The notes: generated from the letters alone by a model not told the origin. Shown: positions 1 to 12,470, counted from the first letter of the stretch. The stretch is 64,000 nucleotides of DNA from Erigeron canadensis (GCF_010389155.1 NC_057766.1:32745516-32809515); one strand, 5' to 3'. Program-made: numbers and translations.

Positions 1-1802
1 AAAGACCAAATTGAACCTTTGTATGATGAAAAATTTCTTCGCCTTGGTATGGTACAACAATTTATTCGTCCACTGGATGACGAATTTGAGACTGATGATG
101 TTGAGAAAATACCTCAAACTGAATTTTTGGTTAACTATGATGCTATAAATGCTTCTTATAAAACTAAAGAATCTTCAATTTTTAAATTAGAAAAAATAGC
201 ATCAAATTTTCAAAACCAAGAGTCAATTGGTATTTCACCTAAACCTACTAAAATGTATGTTTCATCCACAATTTTGGAAAAAGAAATAGAAGGTTTGAAA
301 CAAAAGGTGGAATCTCAACAAAATATTATTGATCATTTACAGTCTCAAAGTCCGAATTCGGAGGATAAATTAGTTGTTGTGGATACTAAGAAAGTTTGTA
401 TGGATGTTTCTACTCAAACTGAACTAAGTGCTTTAGTAGACCATTCCACTCAAACTACTTGTGTTTCATCTACAAATTTCTCTACTCAGACCTTGACTGA
501 TTCTCTTGAGTGTTCATGTCAAACTGCTGCTACTATAGCTGATGATTATGTGCAATCTGATTTAGCTTATGACAAACTTGCGCATAGTTTAGTTTTGATA
601 TGGTACTACTATAGATTTTTCACTTGTGATTCTCTTGAAGAGTTAGTTGTTCACCCTAAGCTTAGTACTAGTATAGGTGTTGATATTCTACTCTAAATTC
701 TTGTGAAACCAAAGATGTGTCAGTTCAAGTTGATCTAATTCCTGAGACTACCCATAGTGTGAATTTGGAAACCAAGATTCCTGATTTTTCAAAAATCTCT
801 CCAGTTAAACCATTCACAAAAGATGATTTTGATAAATTCATGGAGGGAGAATATGTTTTTGATTCTAAAACTGAGAAAAAGATTGAATCTACCAAAATCA
901 AGGTTGAATCAAAAGAGAAATCTCCAAAATCGTTTTCCAAAGCTCCAACTTCATATTATTCAAAGAAACGAGTTCTTCCGAAACTCGTCAAGACTGAACC
1001 AAAAACTGTCACAAAACCAAGAATCAATAAGTTAAAAACAAAGTGTCCTACCCCGAAAAAGCATGTCAAAACCAAACAAGTTGAGACCATTCCCAAAATC
1101 AAATACAACAAAGTGAAGCTTCTGGAAATCAATTCAAATGTTTCTTCATCTAACTCTCAATCTAGTTCATTATCTAAAGTGTCTAAATCTAACTCAGTTT
1201 TGCTAACTAGGGATGCTTCAAATGGTGCAACTAGGTATAGGGATAGATATGGTTGGTTTTCTCATGATAAACCTAAGAAACAAGAAGTTTCCTCACCTCC
1301 AAAAGAGTCTAAAAAGACAAAAGTGTTTCAAAACTCTCGTTCTAATCTTCTTAGTGTCAATCCAACAGGTGGAAAGAGCTTGATTAGTGAGTCTAAATGG
1401 GTAGCTAAGTCTTTAGTACCTAAGATCACTAAAGTTGAGAAAAGGAAGAAAAGGCAAAGGAGAAAAGTGGGTAGTAAGAAGAAGCTTGTTTCTGATGTGT
1501 CAAACAATTTATCTTTTAAATCCTCTTTGAAAAACAATGTTAATGGTGCCAAGGCTATGCCTTGTGATGTTGAAAACAATGTTAATTCTCGTGTGTATGG
1601 TTTGAATGCTGGTAGACATGTTACTTTTGATTCGTGTGTTAATGTTCATTTGTTTAATCCAAATGTGCTTGTTGATAATGTGCTTGTTAATGCCTATGTT
1701 GATTCTAAAGCATGTTTGTATGCGTTTCCTAAGTTATATACCCTGCCTGTTTTAACTAACCACAAAGGACCCGTCTTCAAGTGGGTACCTAAAGTCGGTT
1801 AA
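1..1802 (+). pseudogene. copia gag and gag-pol spacer region, frameshifted
   Basis: The reading frame is open from base 1 (already inside the protein) to a TAA at 694-696. It continues in another frame, open from just after 674 (usable near GTG 717) to a TAA at 1800-1802, so an indel lies near 675-695. No CCHC knuckle is visible; it would be upstream. The first part has a short heptad-like stretch (about 285-340) and then four TQT-type motifs at 409, 445, 481 and 514. The second part is very Lys/Ser-rich (many KTK and KPK runs) and ends in KWVPKVG, as is typical just before the protease in plant copia elements. A second break near 1800-1845 separates it from protease. No function beyond retroelement structural protein is claimed. 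Confidence 0.7.
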
Positions 1803-1812
1803 TTCTATTTGA

Positions 1813-4800
1813 TTGCAGGAAATAACCATCTGTGTTTGGATACTCGATTCCGGGTGTTCAAAACACATGACTGGCAATAAAGCATTGCTTAAGAACTTTG
1901 TCGAACGATTCATGGGAACTGTTCGATTTGGTAACAACAATTTCGCTCCTATCTTAAGCTATGGTGATATTGAACGCAATGGAATTGTCATTAAGAAAGT
2001 TCACTATGTTGAAGGATTAAGTCATAACTTGTTCAGTGTTGGACAATTATGTGACAACAATCTTCAAGTTCTTTTTCAACAATCTCTTTGCAAAGTTCAA
2101 ACTCTAGATGGAGTTGATATTCCGTGTGGCGACCGCGATAATAACCTTTTTACCGTCAATCTCGATGATAACCAACCAACCGATAATATTTGTCTCATTT
2201 CGAAAGCTACATCAAAGAATTCTTGGTTGTGGCATAGAAGGCTTTCTCACCTAAATTTTCCAACCATCAATACTTTGGTCAACAAGCATCTTGTTGAAGG
2301 CTTGCCAGACTATAAGTATGAGAGTGAGCATGTTTGTCCTTCTTGTGCTGTTGGGAAGATTAAACGTGCTTCTCATAAACCAAAGAAATCTCCTAATTCG
2401 TTAGCACCTCTTCATTTGCTTCACATGGATCTTTGTGGGCCTATGAAAGTACAAAGCCGAAATGGGAAAAGATACATCTTGGTTATTGTAGATGATTATT
2501 CAAGATATACTTGGGTCAAGTTTCTTACCTCCAAAGATGAAACAACTCAAACTTTGAGCGATTTCATCACTTCTACTCAAGTAAATCTTCAACTTCCAGT
2601 CCGTTACATCCGTTCGGATAACGGAACTGAGTTCAAAAATGCCGTGTTTGATGAATTTTGTAAATCCAAGGGCATTACTCACCAATTCTCTGCGGTTCGT
2701 ACCCCACAACAAAACGGTGTCGTTGAAAGGAGAAATCGAACACTAGTGGAAGCTGCAAGAACAATGCTTGCTTATTCCAAATTGCCTTCCAATATGTGGG
2801 CTGAAGCTGTTGACACTGCTTGTCACACTCAGAATCGGTCCATTGTCAATCAGCGTTTCGAGAAGACTCCTTATGAGGTTGTTAACAAACGCAAACCCAA
2901 CATCAACTATTTTCATATCTTTGGATATGTTTGTTATACTCTGAATGATCGGGAGAATCTTGGAAAGTTCGAGAAGAAAGGTGATGAAGGTTACTTTGTT
3001 GGTTATTCCAAGACATTGATTGCCTACCGAATCTACAATCGCCGAACAAATACAATTCAAGAAACAATGAATGTTTGGTTTGATGAGATGTCGGGCATGA
3101 TCTTTGAGCAAGAAAGTTTGCTACTAACAAGTAATGATCCAAGTGATTCAAGTACTTCATCAAGGACTTCTACTTTGGAATCTAAATTCAAGAAGTTTCC
3201 AGCTCCAACAAGTGATGAGTTAGATATTCTTTTTGAAGAATTCTACAATTCTAAACCGATTCATGATGAAGAACCTCAAGTCATCGTTGAACCAGTTTCG
3301 AACCATGATCCAGTTCCTGACAACCATCATGAATCATCATCAAGTTCTTCTGACCAAAATGCCACTTCTTCAAGTAGTAGTTCTTCATCCTCTTCTAATG
3401 ATTCTTCTTCTCAATCCTCTCCTGATAATTCTTCTCCAGTGAATGTTCAAGAACATCCTACCCAATATACCCAGACTACCAATCCGATGAACACTCCAAA
3501 TGTATATGTGCCTCTTGATTTTGATCATCCATCCTACGAGGAAGCTGTTCTACCAAGCTATGATTCCATCTCTCAGCAAAACTCTGGTTTTAATGATGAT
3601 AATGTTGATGTCAATCAACAAGATCCTCTTCCTCATGATCGCAAATGGTCACGTATGCGAAAAGATCATCCTACAGATCAAATTATTGGAGATCCACAAG
3701 CCGGAGTAACTACTCGTACTTTAGTGAATGAGTGTCTTGTTGCATTTTCTCTTAGCAACATTGAACCCAAAACTGTTTCTGAAGCTCTTTGAGATCCAGA
3801 ATGGGTCAAAGCTATGCAAGACGAACTCGCTCAGTTTGAAAGGCTGAAAGTATGGAAATTAGTTCCAAATCCAAGAAAAGATGAACCTATTGGCACAAAG
3901 TGGATTATCAAGAACAAGAAGGATGAGAATGGAGTGGTAGTAAGGAACAAGGCTCGATTAGTTGCGAAGGGTTATTGCCAACAACCTGGTGTTGACTTCG
4001 ACGAAACTTTTGCTCCAGTTGCAAGAATGGAAGCCATTCGGATTTTCTTAGCTTATGTCGCATTCAGAAACTTCACTGTGTTTCAAATGGATGTGAAGAC
4101 AGCTTTCTTGAATGGTGATCTCAAAGAAGAAGTTTACGTTGAACAACCAGAAGGTTTTGTTGATCCCAAAAGGCCAAACCATGTCTACAGGTTAGACAAG
4201 GCTCTCTACGGTCTTAAGCAAGCACCCCGAGCATGGTATGATTCCTTATCTACTTTCTTGATTAGAGGTGGCTTTACCAAAGGCACAATTGACCCTACCC
4301 TGTTCATTCGCAAACAAGGTAAGCATGTTCTTCTTGTCCAAATATATGTCGATGACATTATCTTTGGGTCAACCAGTCGAACATTTTGCCGAAACTTTTC
4401 ATCCCTAATGGTTAATCATTTTGAAATGAGTATGATTGGGGAAATGAACTACTTTTTAGGTCTTCAAATCAAACAATTACCAAATGGTATTTTTATATCA
4501 CAAGGTAAATATATTCATGACATGTTGAAAAAGTTTGATATGACTACTTGTTCTTCAATTTCTACCCCAATGGCTGCTCGAACAAACATAAATGCTGATA
4601 AAAATGGGAAACCATTTGACCAAAAGAGATATAGAAGTATGATTGGTTCATTGTTTTATCTCATAGCATCTCACCCAGATATAATGTTTGCAACATGTAT
4701 GTGTGCTAGGTATCAAGTTGCTCCAACTGATTTACATTTTCAAGCCGTGAAACGAATATTTCGTTATCTGAAGGGTACACCCAATTTAGGTCTCTAGTAT

Positions 4801-5292
4801 CCAAGGGATACTGGATTCAATCTAACTACCTATTCAGATGCAGATCATGCAGGTTGTAAGCTTGATCGCAAGAGCACTTCCGGTACTTTACAATTCTTGG
4901 GTGATAAAATTGTGAGTTGGTCTTCCAAGAAACAAAACTGTGTCTCACTATCAACAGCTGAAGCTGAATATGTGGCTGCGGCTAGTTGTTGTGCTCAAGT
5001 GTTATGGATGAAGACTCAGCTTACTGATTATGGTCTGAAATATGATCACATTCCCATCTATTGTGACTCTCAAAGTGCTATTGCTATTGCAGTCAACTCA
5101 GTAAACCACTCTCGATCAAAGCATACAAATGTGAGATATCATTTTCTCAAAGATCATATTGAGAAAGGTGACATCGAGCTCTACTTTGTGGGAACTGACT
5201 ACCAACTTGCAGATTTGTTCACCAAACCATTGGATGAGAAAAGGTTTAACTTTCTTATCTCTAAGCTTGGCATGTTAAATCTTGAACCTTGA
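1813..5292 (+). pseudogene. copia pol: protease, integrase, RT, RNase H; interrupted by two stops
   Basis: The protease active site DSGCSKHMTG is encoded near 1846-1875. The GAG-pre-integrase HHCC finger (WLWHRRLSHLNF and CPSCAVGK) is at about 2225-2360. The integrase core has D (LHMDLCGP), D (RSDNGTEF) and E (VVERRNRT) between 2420 and 2730. A Ser-rich linker lies at 3330-3430. RT begins near 3814 and carries [11 protein letters not shown] and YVDD (4345-4356). RNase H carries STAEAEYVA and CDSQSAIA, ending LGMLNLEP. Stops interrupt the frame at 3790-3792 (TGA where family members usually have Arg before DPEW) and 4795-4797 (TAG where GLWYPR is usual). The frame is the same on both sides of each stop, so these are point mutations rather than frameshifts. 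Full-length copia pol is similar in size, so little is deleted. Confidence 0.9.
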
Positions 5293-5436
5293 CTTATTTT
5301 GTTCTTGATACATTCTTGAAAACAAAATACAAAATTTGAAAAGATAAAAATCAAATACAAAAATATAAAGTTTTGAAAAATAACAAAAAGATTTTCTTTA
5401 TTTTTTTTTTTTAAAAAAAGTGGCTTACATATGCTA

Positions 5437-8435
5437 TGTAACACCCCGCTAAAGCGGAATATACAGGATGCACAAATAAGCACAATTGCACACAGTACAA
5501 GTTCCAACACAACCATTAACATTAATAAATAACAGAAGTACCATAGTTATTACAGAACATAAAATGTACTCTGAATAGTCAATATTCATAAGACAGAACA
5601 ATTGTCTTTTAGGAACAGAACTTGAATTGAAGTAGCAAAGAAGGTCTTCATAGCTCCTGAACTTGTACGCTCGAACAATCGCCAAAAGGATGGGCTTAGA
5701 AAGGAAGACTCCTATGCTAAAGAACTATGAACCTAGCCTGAAAAGCATGTAAGTTCAAAAGGTCAACTACAAAAGTAGTTGGTGAGATTCACATAATGTA
5801 CTTTTAGTTTACATATACGTATATATGTATAATAAGAACAAGATCATAAGTTTTGTACATCGAACCAATGCACATTGTAATATTAAGAACTAGATCAAGA
5901 TCTGCACGTTGAACATATGTACTTTATGATAGAAATAACTAGGTCAAGAACTGCACTTTGAACATAAGCACTTTATAATAGTATGAATTAAACAAGAACA
6001 TATAATGAACTTTTAGGTATAAGTTGTCGCTGCTAAACCGATTGGCCAGAACTGAACTTTAATGTAATATTATGCTCATAAAGCTCAAGTACTTTAAATA
6101 AGATCTATGTCAGAACAATGACATGAACAAGAACAAGTAATATGCATCCTCCTGAACTGTGGAGAATGACGGTGGGCCTACCCTAAACAGCGCTATCCAT
6201 AATTACCTACGGTTCATTCCCTGAACTGTGGGAGATGAATTGATAGCAGTGAACAAGAACTTAACAAGTACATGTACGAACTAGAACATGGTAAAGATCA
6301 AGTACAGTAGTATAGATGTATTTAAGATCCTGCCCATTCAAGACTTAAACACTCTGTAAATCAGTTTCAGAATTGTATCATAAGTAGTTCAAGATCATAA
6401 AATAGTACGTAAGATAGTTCAAAAACATAAGTACTAGTACAAAATAGTTTTCATGCTTTTCAGTCCCCGATAAAGAGCTTTGAACAAAATGTACGAAAGG
6501 GGAATTAGTGAACTCACAGTGATCTGGTACAAGCACAAGTAGTATTAGCACAGAGAACAAACACAAAGATAGATAAGTATATCTATCGCAATCCAAGCAC
6601 GTCTTGATGGATGCCTAAGTACATATTGATCATAAATAAGTACATATATTAGTTCATGTGATTAATTAATCACTGAGATGTCCTTGATGAACTGATGATT
6701 TGGTCCTTTGAAGATCTTTGAACGTTTTGACTCAAAAGAGCTTAAATAAACTTTAAGTAAATGAACTGGACTCGTACTGAACGTCTTTGAACTCACACTT
6801 AAGTACTTATCGTGTTAATGAGTTGAACATCTCTTTAATAATGAACTTTAGCCTTTAGAACTTGATTTGATTGTTCATAGAACTCGTACTTTAGTAATCA
6901 AGATAGAATATGTCTTAATTGTACTTAATTAGGGTTTGCACTTTGTACGTTGTTTTAGATCGAATCATGAACTAGCCTTGATGTTAAAAGTAGCCTTTAA
7001 TGTGTTTAATCAAGTGATAAATGATGTTATGAACTGATTTGATGATTAAGGATCAAGTGTGGTATGATATAGAACAAGTACAAGTGGGTTCAAGGTTGCA
7101 CAAAGTCGTCCAAGGGTTTTGGGATGCAAGATCGTCCTAGGTGACCCTTCAAGATCGTCCTAGGTGACTCTAGGTCGTCCTAGGTAATTCAAGATCGTCC
7201 TACAGGACCTTAGATCAGATCGTTTCAATTGCCTCGTTGTACAAGATCGTTTCACAAGTTAAGGTTCAAGATCGTCTTAGGTGTACAAGACCTCAAGGTC
7301 GTTTTAAGGAATCAAGGACTCAAAGTCGTCCTAATGGACATGAACAAAGTCGTCCCAAGTGTTCAAGGACAAGAACAAGTCATATGATCAATTGATAGAA
7401 CAATTGTTTGAGCTAAACCAATCCAAAGGATCGATTACCCATTATACGTACCAACAACACCACAACACCACACGAGATCGAATCGAACATGAACCATAGA
7501 ACATTGAGCTGCCTAGGACGATCTTGGGGACCAAGATCGTCCCTCCCAAGACCGTCCCAAGTGCCAAACGGGCTGAACAGGGCTATGAACATCACACCAA
7601 GATTTAGATCGATTCCAGGACTTGTTAGAACATAGAACTAGTATATATATGCATAATAACATTAACCATTAACACTTTTAACGATTTCAAGACCATCTAT
7701 AACATGAACAAGGTGTGGCACATCAAGAACAAGTTCCCTTTCATTTTCAAAAATGGGTTTTGTAGATAAAAGTATGTTATGACCCAAATTTGTTCACACA
7801 ATGATATTAAACACATTTAGACACAAACCCATTAATCATTAACACGATTTCATATCAAAATTGGACCAAATCATCAAGAACATAAACTTGAAAAAGTACA
7901 CTTTTAATTTGATCAGAAACTCATAATTTGTTGTTGTTACCTGAGATTTGATTCCGGAAATATGTTTTGATTATCACAAGGATGCTAAAAATACAGATGA
8001 TTTTGGTTTAACAACACAAAATCAAAGGATGAATTTAGTGTGTGAAAATGTGGCTGCACTATGTGTTGCTAGAGTGAGAAAGAAGAGAAGGAGAAGATGG
8101 AGTATGTTTGTTTCTCCCTCTAGAGTTCTCTTCCTTTTCTTTATATACATTACCATAATAAATGAACTCCATAAATGTAAGGACCATTTGCGAACATTTT
8201 GAACTAGAACTTTAATGAACATGAACGTTTATGAACCGAACTTTAATATTTCATTGTACATAAATATGGACTCGTCATATCAATCAAGATTTAAGATCAA
8301 ATTGACCTTCATATAAGCACATAATTGAGGTCTAAAGCACGTCAAGAACTTAATCAAATTGAACTGTCTGGCCGTTCTAGTGGCGAAAGTATGTTTTAAG
8401 AACTTAATTAGAACATTTCTAAGACGGTTGTTACA
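5437..8435 (-). mobile_element. solo LTR of a Ty3/gypsy-like element, nested in the copia element
   Basis: The 2,999-bp segment starts TGTAACACCCCGC, ends GGTTGTTACA, and is flanked on both sides by the 5-bp duplication TGCTA (5432-5436 and 8436-8440). It contains no gag or pol coding sequence. TG...CA ends with a 5-bp duplication are the signature of LTR-retrotransposon integration, and the lack of an internal domain suggests LTR-LTR recombination left a solo LTR. The terminal TGTAACACCC resembles the gypsy LTRs at 29,723-47,012. On the minus strand a TATATAAA box (8140-8147) lies before a pyrimidine-rich leader, suggesting minus orientation. A degenerate AGATCGTCCTAGG motif array occupies 7128-7380. 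Confidence 0.8.
8140..8147 (-). promoter_or_regulatory. TATA box of the nested solo LTR
   Basis: TATATAAA on the minus strand is followed by a purine/pyrimidine-biased leader, as expected for an LTR promoter. It supports the orientation of the solo LTR. It is a sequence match only. Confidence 0.4.
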
Positions 8436-10937
8436 TGCTATGTATGTAACCCGGGCTTTATAGTTTTATTTATATCTTTGTGGTTTACATATACTCTGTA
8501 TGTAACCCGTGCTCAAATGATTTATTTATTTCTCTATGGCTTATACATACTCTGTGTATAACCCGTTCTTAAAAATTTTATTTATTTTCAAAAGAATTAT
8601 TTTTCTTGTCAAAAGATTCTTTTACTCTCAATTGTTGATATGAGAAGCGACGGATTGAACGCCTTTGTGTACTCCCTAGTTGTCTCATCTTGAACAATTG
8701 ATTGAGTTAAATTTGTGCTTAACCGTTTTATTTTGCATCCAACTTGTTGATGTAAGATGCAAAGGATTGAACGTCTTTGTGTACTCCCTAGTAGTCTTAC
8801 TATGAACATTGTTGTTGAAGCAAAAAATTTATGTTTCTTAAAATCTTGTTCACTTTTAGACTCTCAAAATTTTCTGTATATATCACAACAAAGATTTTAC
8901 TCTTTTTGATTTCACAAATATCAATTTTTGCTCTACCTTTATATGACATACATTTTTGATCTACCTTTGCATAGATTAAGGGGGAGTTTGTGATTTCAAA
9001 AATTCAAAACTTCAAATGTGTTTTCAAATCATTTTCATACACATTTGATGATTTTCAAATGATTTTTCATCAATTGAAGTTCGGTGTTTAGTTTGCATAT
9101 GAGCGATTCATTCACTCCATGAATTTCATCATCGCCGATGAATTCTAAACCCGGAGTATTCACTTCTATGTTGAGTGATGATGGTTTCGTGCAAATAGGA
9201 TGGAGGGAGTAAAGTCGAAAAGTGAGAGGTTATGGTGATATGTTGTGAGAAAAGGGTTAAAAGAAATGATACCCTTTCCTAAAATTCTTAAATCGTCGGG
9301 TAAAACACATTTTGATCAGATGTCATTAGTTGATATCTTGATAAAGATTTCATGGACCCAGTGAAGCGATGCACATCTTTACCTAACTACTCAAGTGTTT
9401 CTTAACAAATACTTGTTTCATTTCTCACGGAGATTTTCACATTTCTATTGACTCTTCATTTGGAAGATGTTGATATTGAATAAGGGCGACATTCTGCTCC
9501 AGTCCTCGACTTCATTTGATCACGTTGTGTCTAGACCTATCTTGATTGATCATTAATTTGATCATTTTTCATTTCCTTAAGACACATTCGAGTCATATCT
9601 TTGTGATATTATTGCTTATCTATGTGATATAGCCGGAACATTTGTAGTGATATCTTAAATGATATTCCACGATGATCAAATGGAAATCCTACCAATGCTA
9701 ACATCTTTTCCAACGTTGAACGTAGGTCTCATAATTGCATTTGTGTAATTTTTGAGTAAACGAGAAGTCTAACAGTGACCTCGGTTTTTACCTAAAAGTC
9801 TTTAAGGATAATAGATTGTGGTTATCAAACGCTTCGGCTGTACTGACCATGATTTATATTCTTTGAAGCAATCTCGTGGTTGAAAAGCTACAAGACCGAA
9901 CTATGTTAGAACATTGCTTTGTGCATATTTCAATGATACATAGGAAATCCGAAAAATGTTATACATTTCTATCGGTCATTTCATTAATCCTTTTGATTTT
10001 TGAACATGATTAACGGATCATCCTTATCCGGTCTTTCATTTCTTATCTCACAAAAACAAAAACAACCAACACCATTCTATAACATTTGTATCAAACAACT
10101 TCAATGTTTCTCTATGCAAGAGGTTTCTTTTCGCATTTTATCAATCAATGTTTGTATAATGACATTGGTTCCCAACTTTGTCATTATGAGGGGGAGAAAA
10201 GATTATGATTGATTGAGAAAGAAAAAGATTATTTGATGGAGTAAAGGTGGAATGAAATGAAATGTAATTGTGATTGAAAAAGAAGTGAATTTTGCGGCCG
10301 ATACATGCTTATACTCATGAATTGAGGGGGAACATGATTTATTCATAAGAAAGTTAGTTAAATTTTATTCAAGTGTTTACTCTCCAAAAGTGTTCAAGTC
10401 AAAAATGACAAAGATCAAAGCTACAAAAGTTGAAAGATTGATTGGAAGATTCAAGATAAAGAAGTAAAGCTTCAAAAGAGTCTTCATCAACATATTTCAT
10501 TCAAGATCTTCAAGTTGTTCATTTACACTTGTTCAAAAAGCTCCAATACATACTTCAAGGGGGAGAGTACAAGCTTTTGATACTTCATTGTGATACTTCA
10601 TTCCAAGAAAATAATTTTCTTTTAAGAATCGAAGATTGAAGAACCAAAGACAAGTTTATACCTTCCGCACTTCAACAGACAACTCTGATTCATGGTTCAA
10701 CAATTTTCAAAGATTCTAGACTCATTCATTTTATTCCCCGTTCAAAAAGAACATTGAGAATTTCATCATGTTTTAACTTCAAGAAGTCCAAGACCAAGAT
10801 TGATTCAAGTTCTCCAAAGACAGTGAGAAAGCTTTGAAAACTTGTTTCATCACACCAATTGTCTTCACCACCGGGCTCATCAACTTTATTCCTACAAGAC
10901 AAAATAACACGTACTTCATTCATTACAATATATCACT

Positions 10938-10948
10938 AAGGGGGAGAA
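10938..10948 (+). other. polypurine tract of the copia element
   Basis: AAGGGGGAGAA lies immediately before the TG of the 3' LTR, the expected position for the plus-strand primer of reverse transcription. Confidence 0.75.
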
Positions 10949-12052
10949 TGTTAGAAATCCAAAAATAGTGATAAATTGTAATTTAAGTTAGTGGACTTAG
11001 TTGTTGTTAAGACATGGTGAAATGATTTCTAAGGTTGAGAGACTAGGAGTGTTAATTACCTTAATTGTAGATTTAGACTATAAATATCCTCAACTCCTTA
11101 GAAATCATAAGCCTTTGATTCATTTTTTTTATACACACACTTAATACATACCTGTTTCTCTCTCTCTCTCTCTCTCTCTAGAAATCTCACACACTAAACA
11201 CACCAAGAACACACACACTTGATCCACCATTGTTGAGATCGAATCAAGAGCAGAAATCGTGTTATATCATCTATTTTAATTATTATTTTGAATTGATCAT
11301 GAGTGGCTAAACGTTTAATCATCCACTTTGATGAAACTAGACGAATGATGTGATTGCTATATTTTTAATTCAAAAGAGTTTATTTAATTATCGTTGTTCC
11401 GTGATCTTGATGATTTAATTCTTTTTATTAATTAATATGATATTGGTTGCATATAAATTCTTCGTTGGTGGTACCGGTTGAATGTATGTGTGATTTTAAA
11501 ACGGTTACTTGTCTATGAGTAATTATCACTAGTTCATGGTATGATAGTGAATATCATTTTAAGAAAAAAGTGATTTTGTCAACGTGATTCATAGCGGTTG
11601 GTGGTACAACGTTATTGTCACATAGGTGCAATTGATAATTCTATAGTCAATAAAACTAATTGTTGGAAAAGTTGTCTTAGCTTTGGTGGTATCGACTTGG
11701 GTAATTTAACTAGTAACTTAGGTGATTTGGTAATTTGTTCACGGTTGGTGGTACCACGTGAGCACCTTAATCTTGTCACGATTATCTTTAAACTCAAACG
11801 AATTTGGTCTTCATTAAATGCAATCAAATTTGAAGTCAAGTGAATTCAAGGTGGATGACTTTTATTAATATTGTCTTAAGTTCTTCTTCATTTTTATGCA
11901 ATTTGTCTTTCAAATTCATTTTAATTTTATTGTCAAAAGAATTTTTGAAGCAACACCCGTTTTCCAAACCATTTCATCAAACAACTAGTCAATCCAATCC
12001 CTGAGAACGAACACGGTCTTACCTCTTAGCTATATTACAAATGGTCAGGTCC
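10949..12052 (+). repeat. 3' LTR of the copia element
   Basis: It starts TGTTAGAAATCC directly after the polypurine tract. A TATAAATA box is at 11,079-11,086, followed by a CT microsatellite (about 11,156-11,179) in what should be the transcribed leader. The motif GGTGGTA recurs four times (about 11,467, 11,599, 11,687, 11,747). The 3' edge is uncertain because no second LTR is in the window. Candidate terminal CA dinucleotides are at about 12,046 and 12,052. Confidence 0.65.
11079..11086 (+). promoter_or_regulatory. TATA box in copia LTR
   Basis: TATAAATA lies about 130 bp inside the LTR with a CT-rich leader downstream, consistent with the U3/R boundary. Confidence 0.5.
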
Positions 12053-12204
12053 ACTGCCCGATAGTGCGTATATAATATATATCTTAAGATATAACTCAAT
12101 ATTTATATTATAAAACATTTGTTTTTTAAAATTTTTTAACTAAGTAGTTGATAAATACAAAATACCCATTTCTTTTAGTCACTAATTTAAACATTTTAGT
12201 CTAA

Positions 12205-12470
12205 GACGAGCATGATACCCACGCAATACGGCGGCGCTAGCGGGGACGGCGGTCTTGTGGTGTCGGTGATGGTATTATTGGTGGTGGCGGTGTCAATTGC
12301 TGTAGGAGAGCAGGTTGATGTAAATGTGATAGTGAAAATATTTTAGAAGATAAGGGTTGAAGCGTAAATTAATTCATTAAAAACATAAAATGTGAAGGGC
12401 AATTTCGATAATTTAAAGACAGAATTTTCCAATAAAACGAAATAAGCCCTTTTGCTTTATAAAGAAGTAA
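12205..12470 (+). repeat. dispersed repeat, copy A (GAGCATG...CGGCGG head)
   Basis: It opens with GAGCATGATACCCACGCAAT followed by a G-rich CGGCGG/GGTGGTGG segment and then an AT-rich tail. A second copy with the same head (four transitions in 29 bases) is at 22,191. The head and the GC-rich to AT-rich gradient recall plant Helitron or MITE sub-terminal sequence, but no terminal structure could be fixed. Confidence 0.5.

Larger units (their letters stand above)
5293..10937 (+). other. long non-coding 3' region of the copia element (interrupted by solo LTR)
   Basis: This stretch between the end of pol and the 3' polypurine tract holds no convincing coding sequence. After removing the nested solo LTR it is about 2.6 kb. 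It contains three diverged copies of a roughly 60-bp repeat (TGGCTTACATATGCTATGTA type) at 5420-5436 plus 8441-8580, and a pair of similar segments containing TTTGTGTACTCCCTAGT near 8668 and 8779. It also contains several purine-rich GGGGGA motifs (about 8980, 10190, 10325, 10558). Such extended 3' regions are known in SIRE-type elements, some with env-like frames; none is visible here. Confidence 0.6.
1..12052 (+). mobile_element. Ty1/copia LTR retrotransposon, SIRE-like, 5' end outside window
   Basis: The domain order is gag spacer, protease, integrase, reverse transcriptase, RNase H. Integrase before RT defines Ty1/copia. A long non-coding 3' region, a polypurine tract and a 3' LTR starting TGTTAGAAATCC follow. 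The 5' LTR and first part of gag lie upstream of base 1, so no target duplication can be checked. The coding part has two frame breaks and two in-frame stops, so the copy is non-autonomous. A separate 3.0-kb solo LTR (5437-8435) is nested in its 3' region. Assignment to the SIRE/Maximus clade rests on the RNase H C-terminus (LADLFTKPLDEKRF) and the large 3' non-coding region, and is an inference. The outer 3' boundary is approximate, placed at a CA near 12,046-12,052. Confidence 0.85.

Noticed and set aside
7948..8222. Small frames near 8.0-8.2 kb as genes
   Set aside because: They fall in the U3/leader part of the solo LTR and show only low-complexity basic or hydrophobic runs.
11598..11843. 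Overlapping 81- and 73-codon frames in the copia LTR
   Set aside because: They lie in LTR non-coding DNA on opposite strands with no domain or homology visible.
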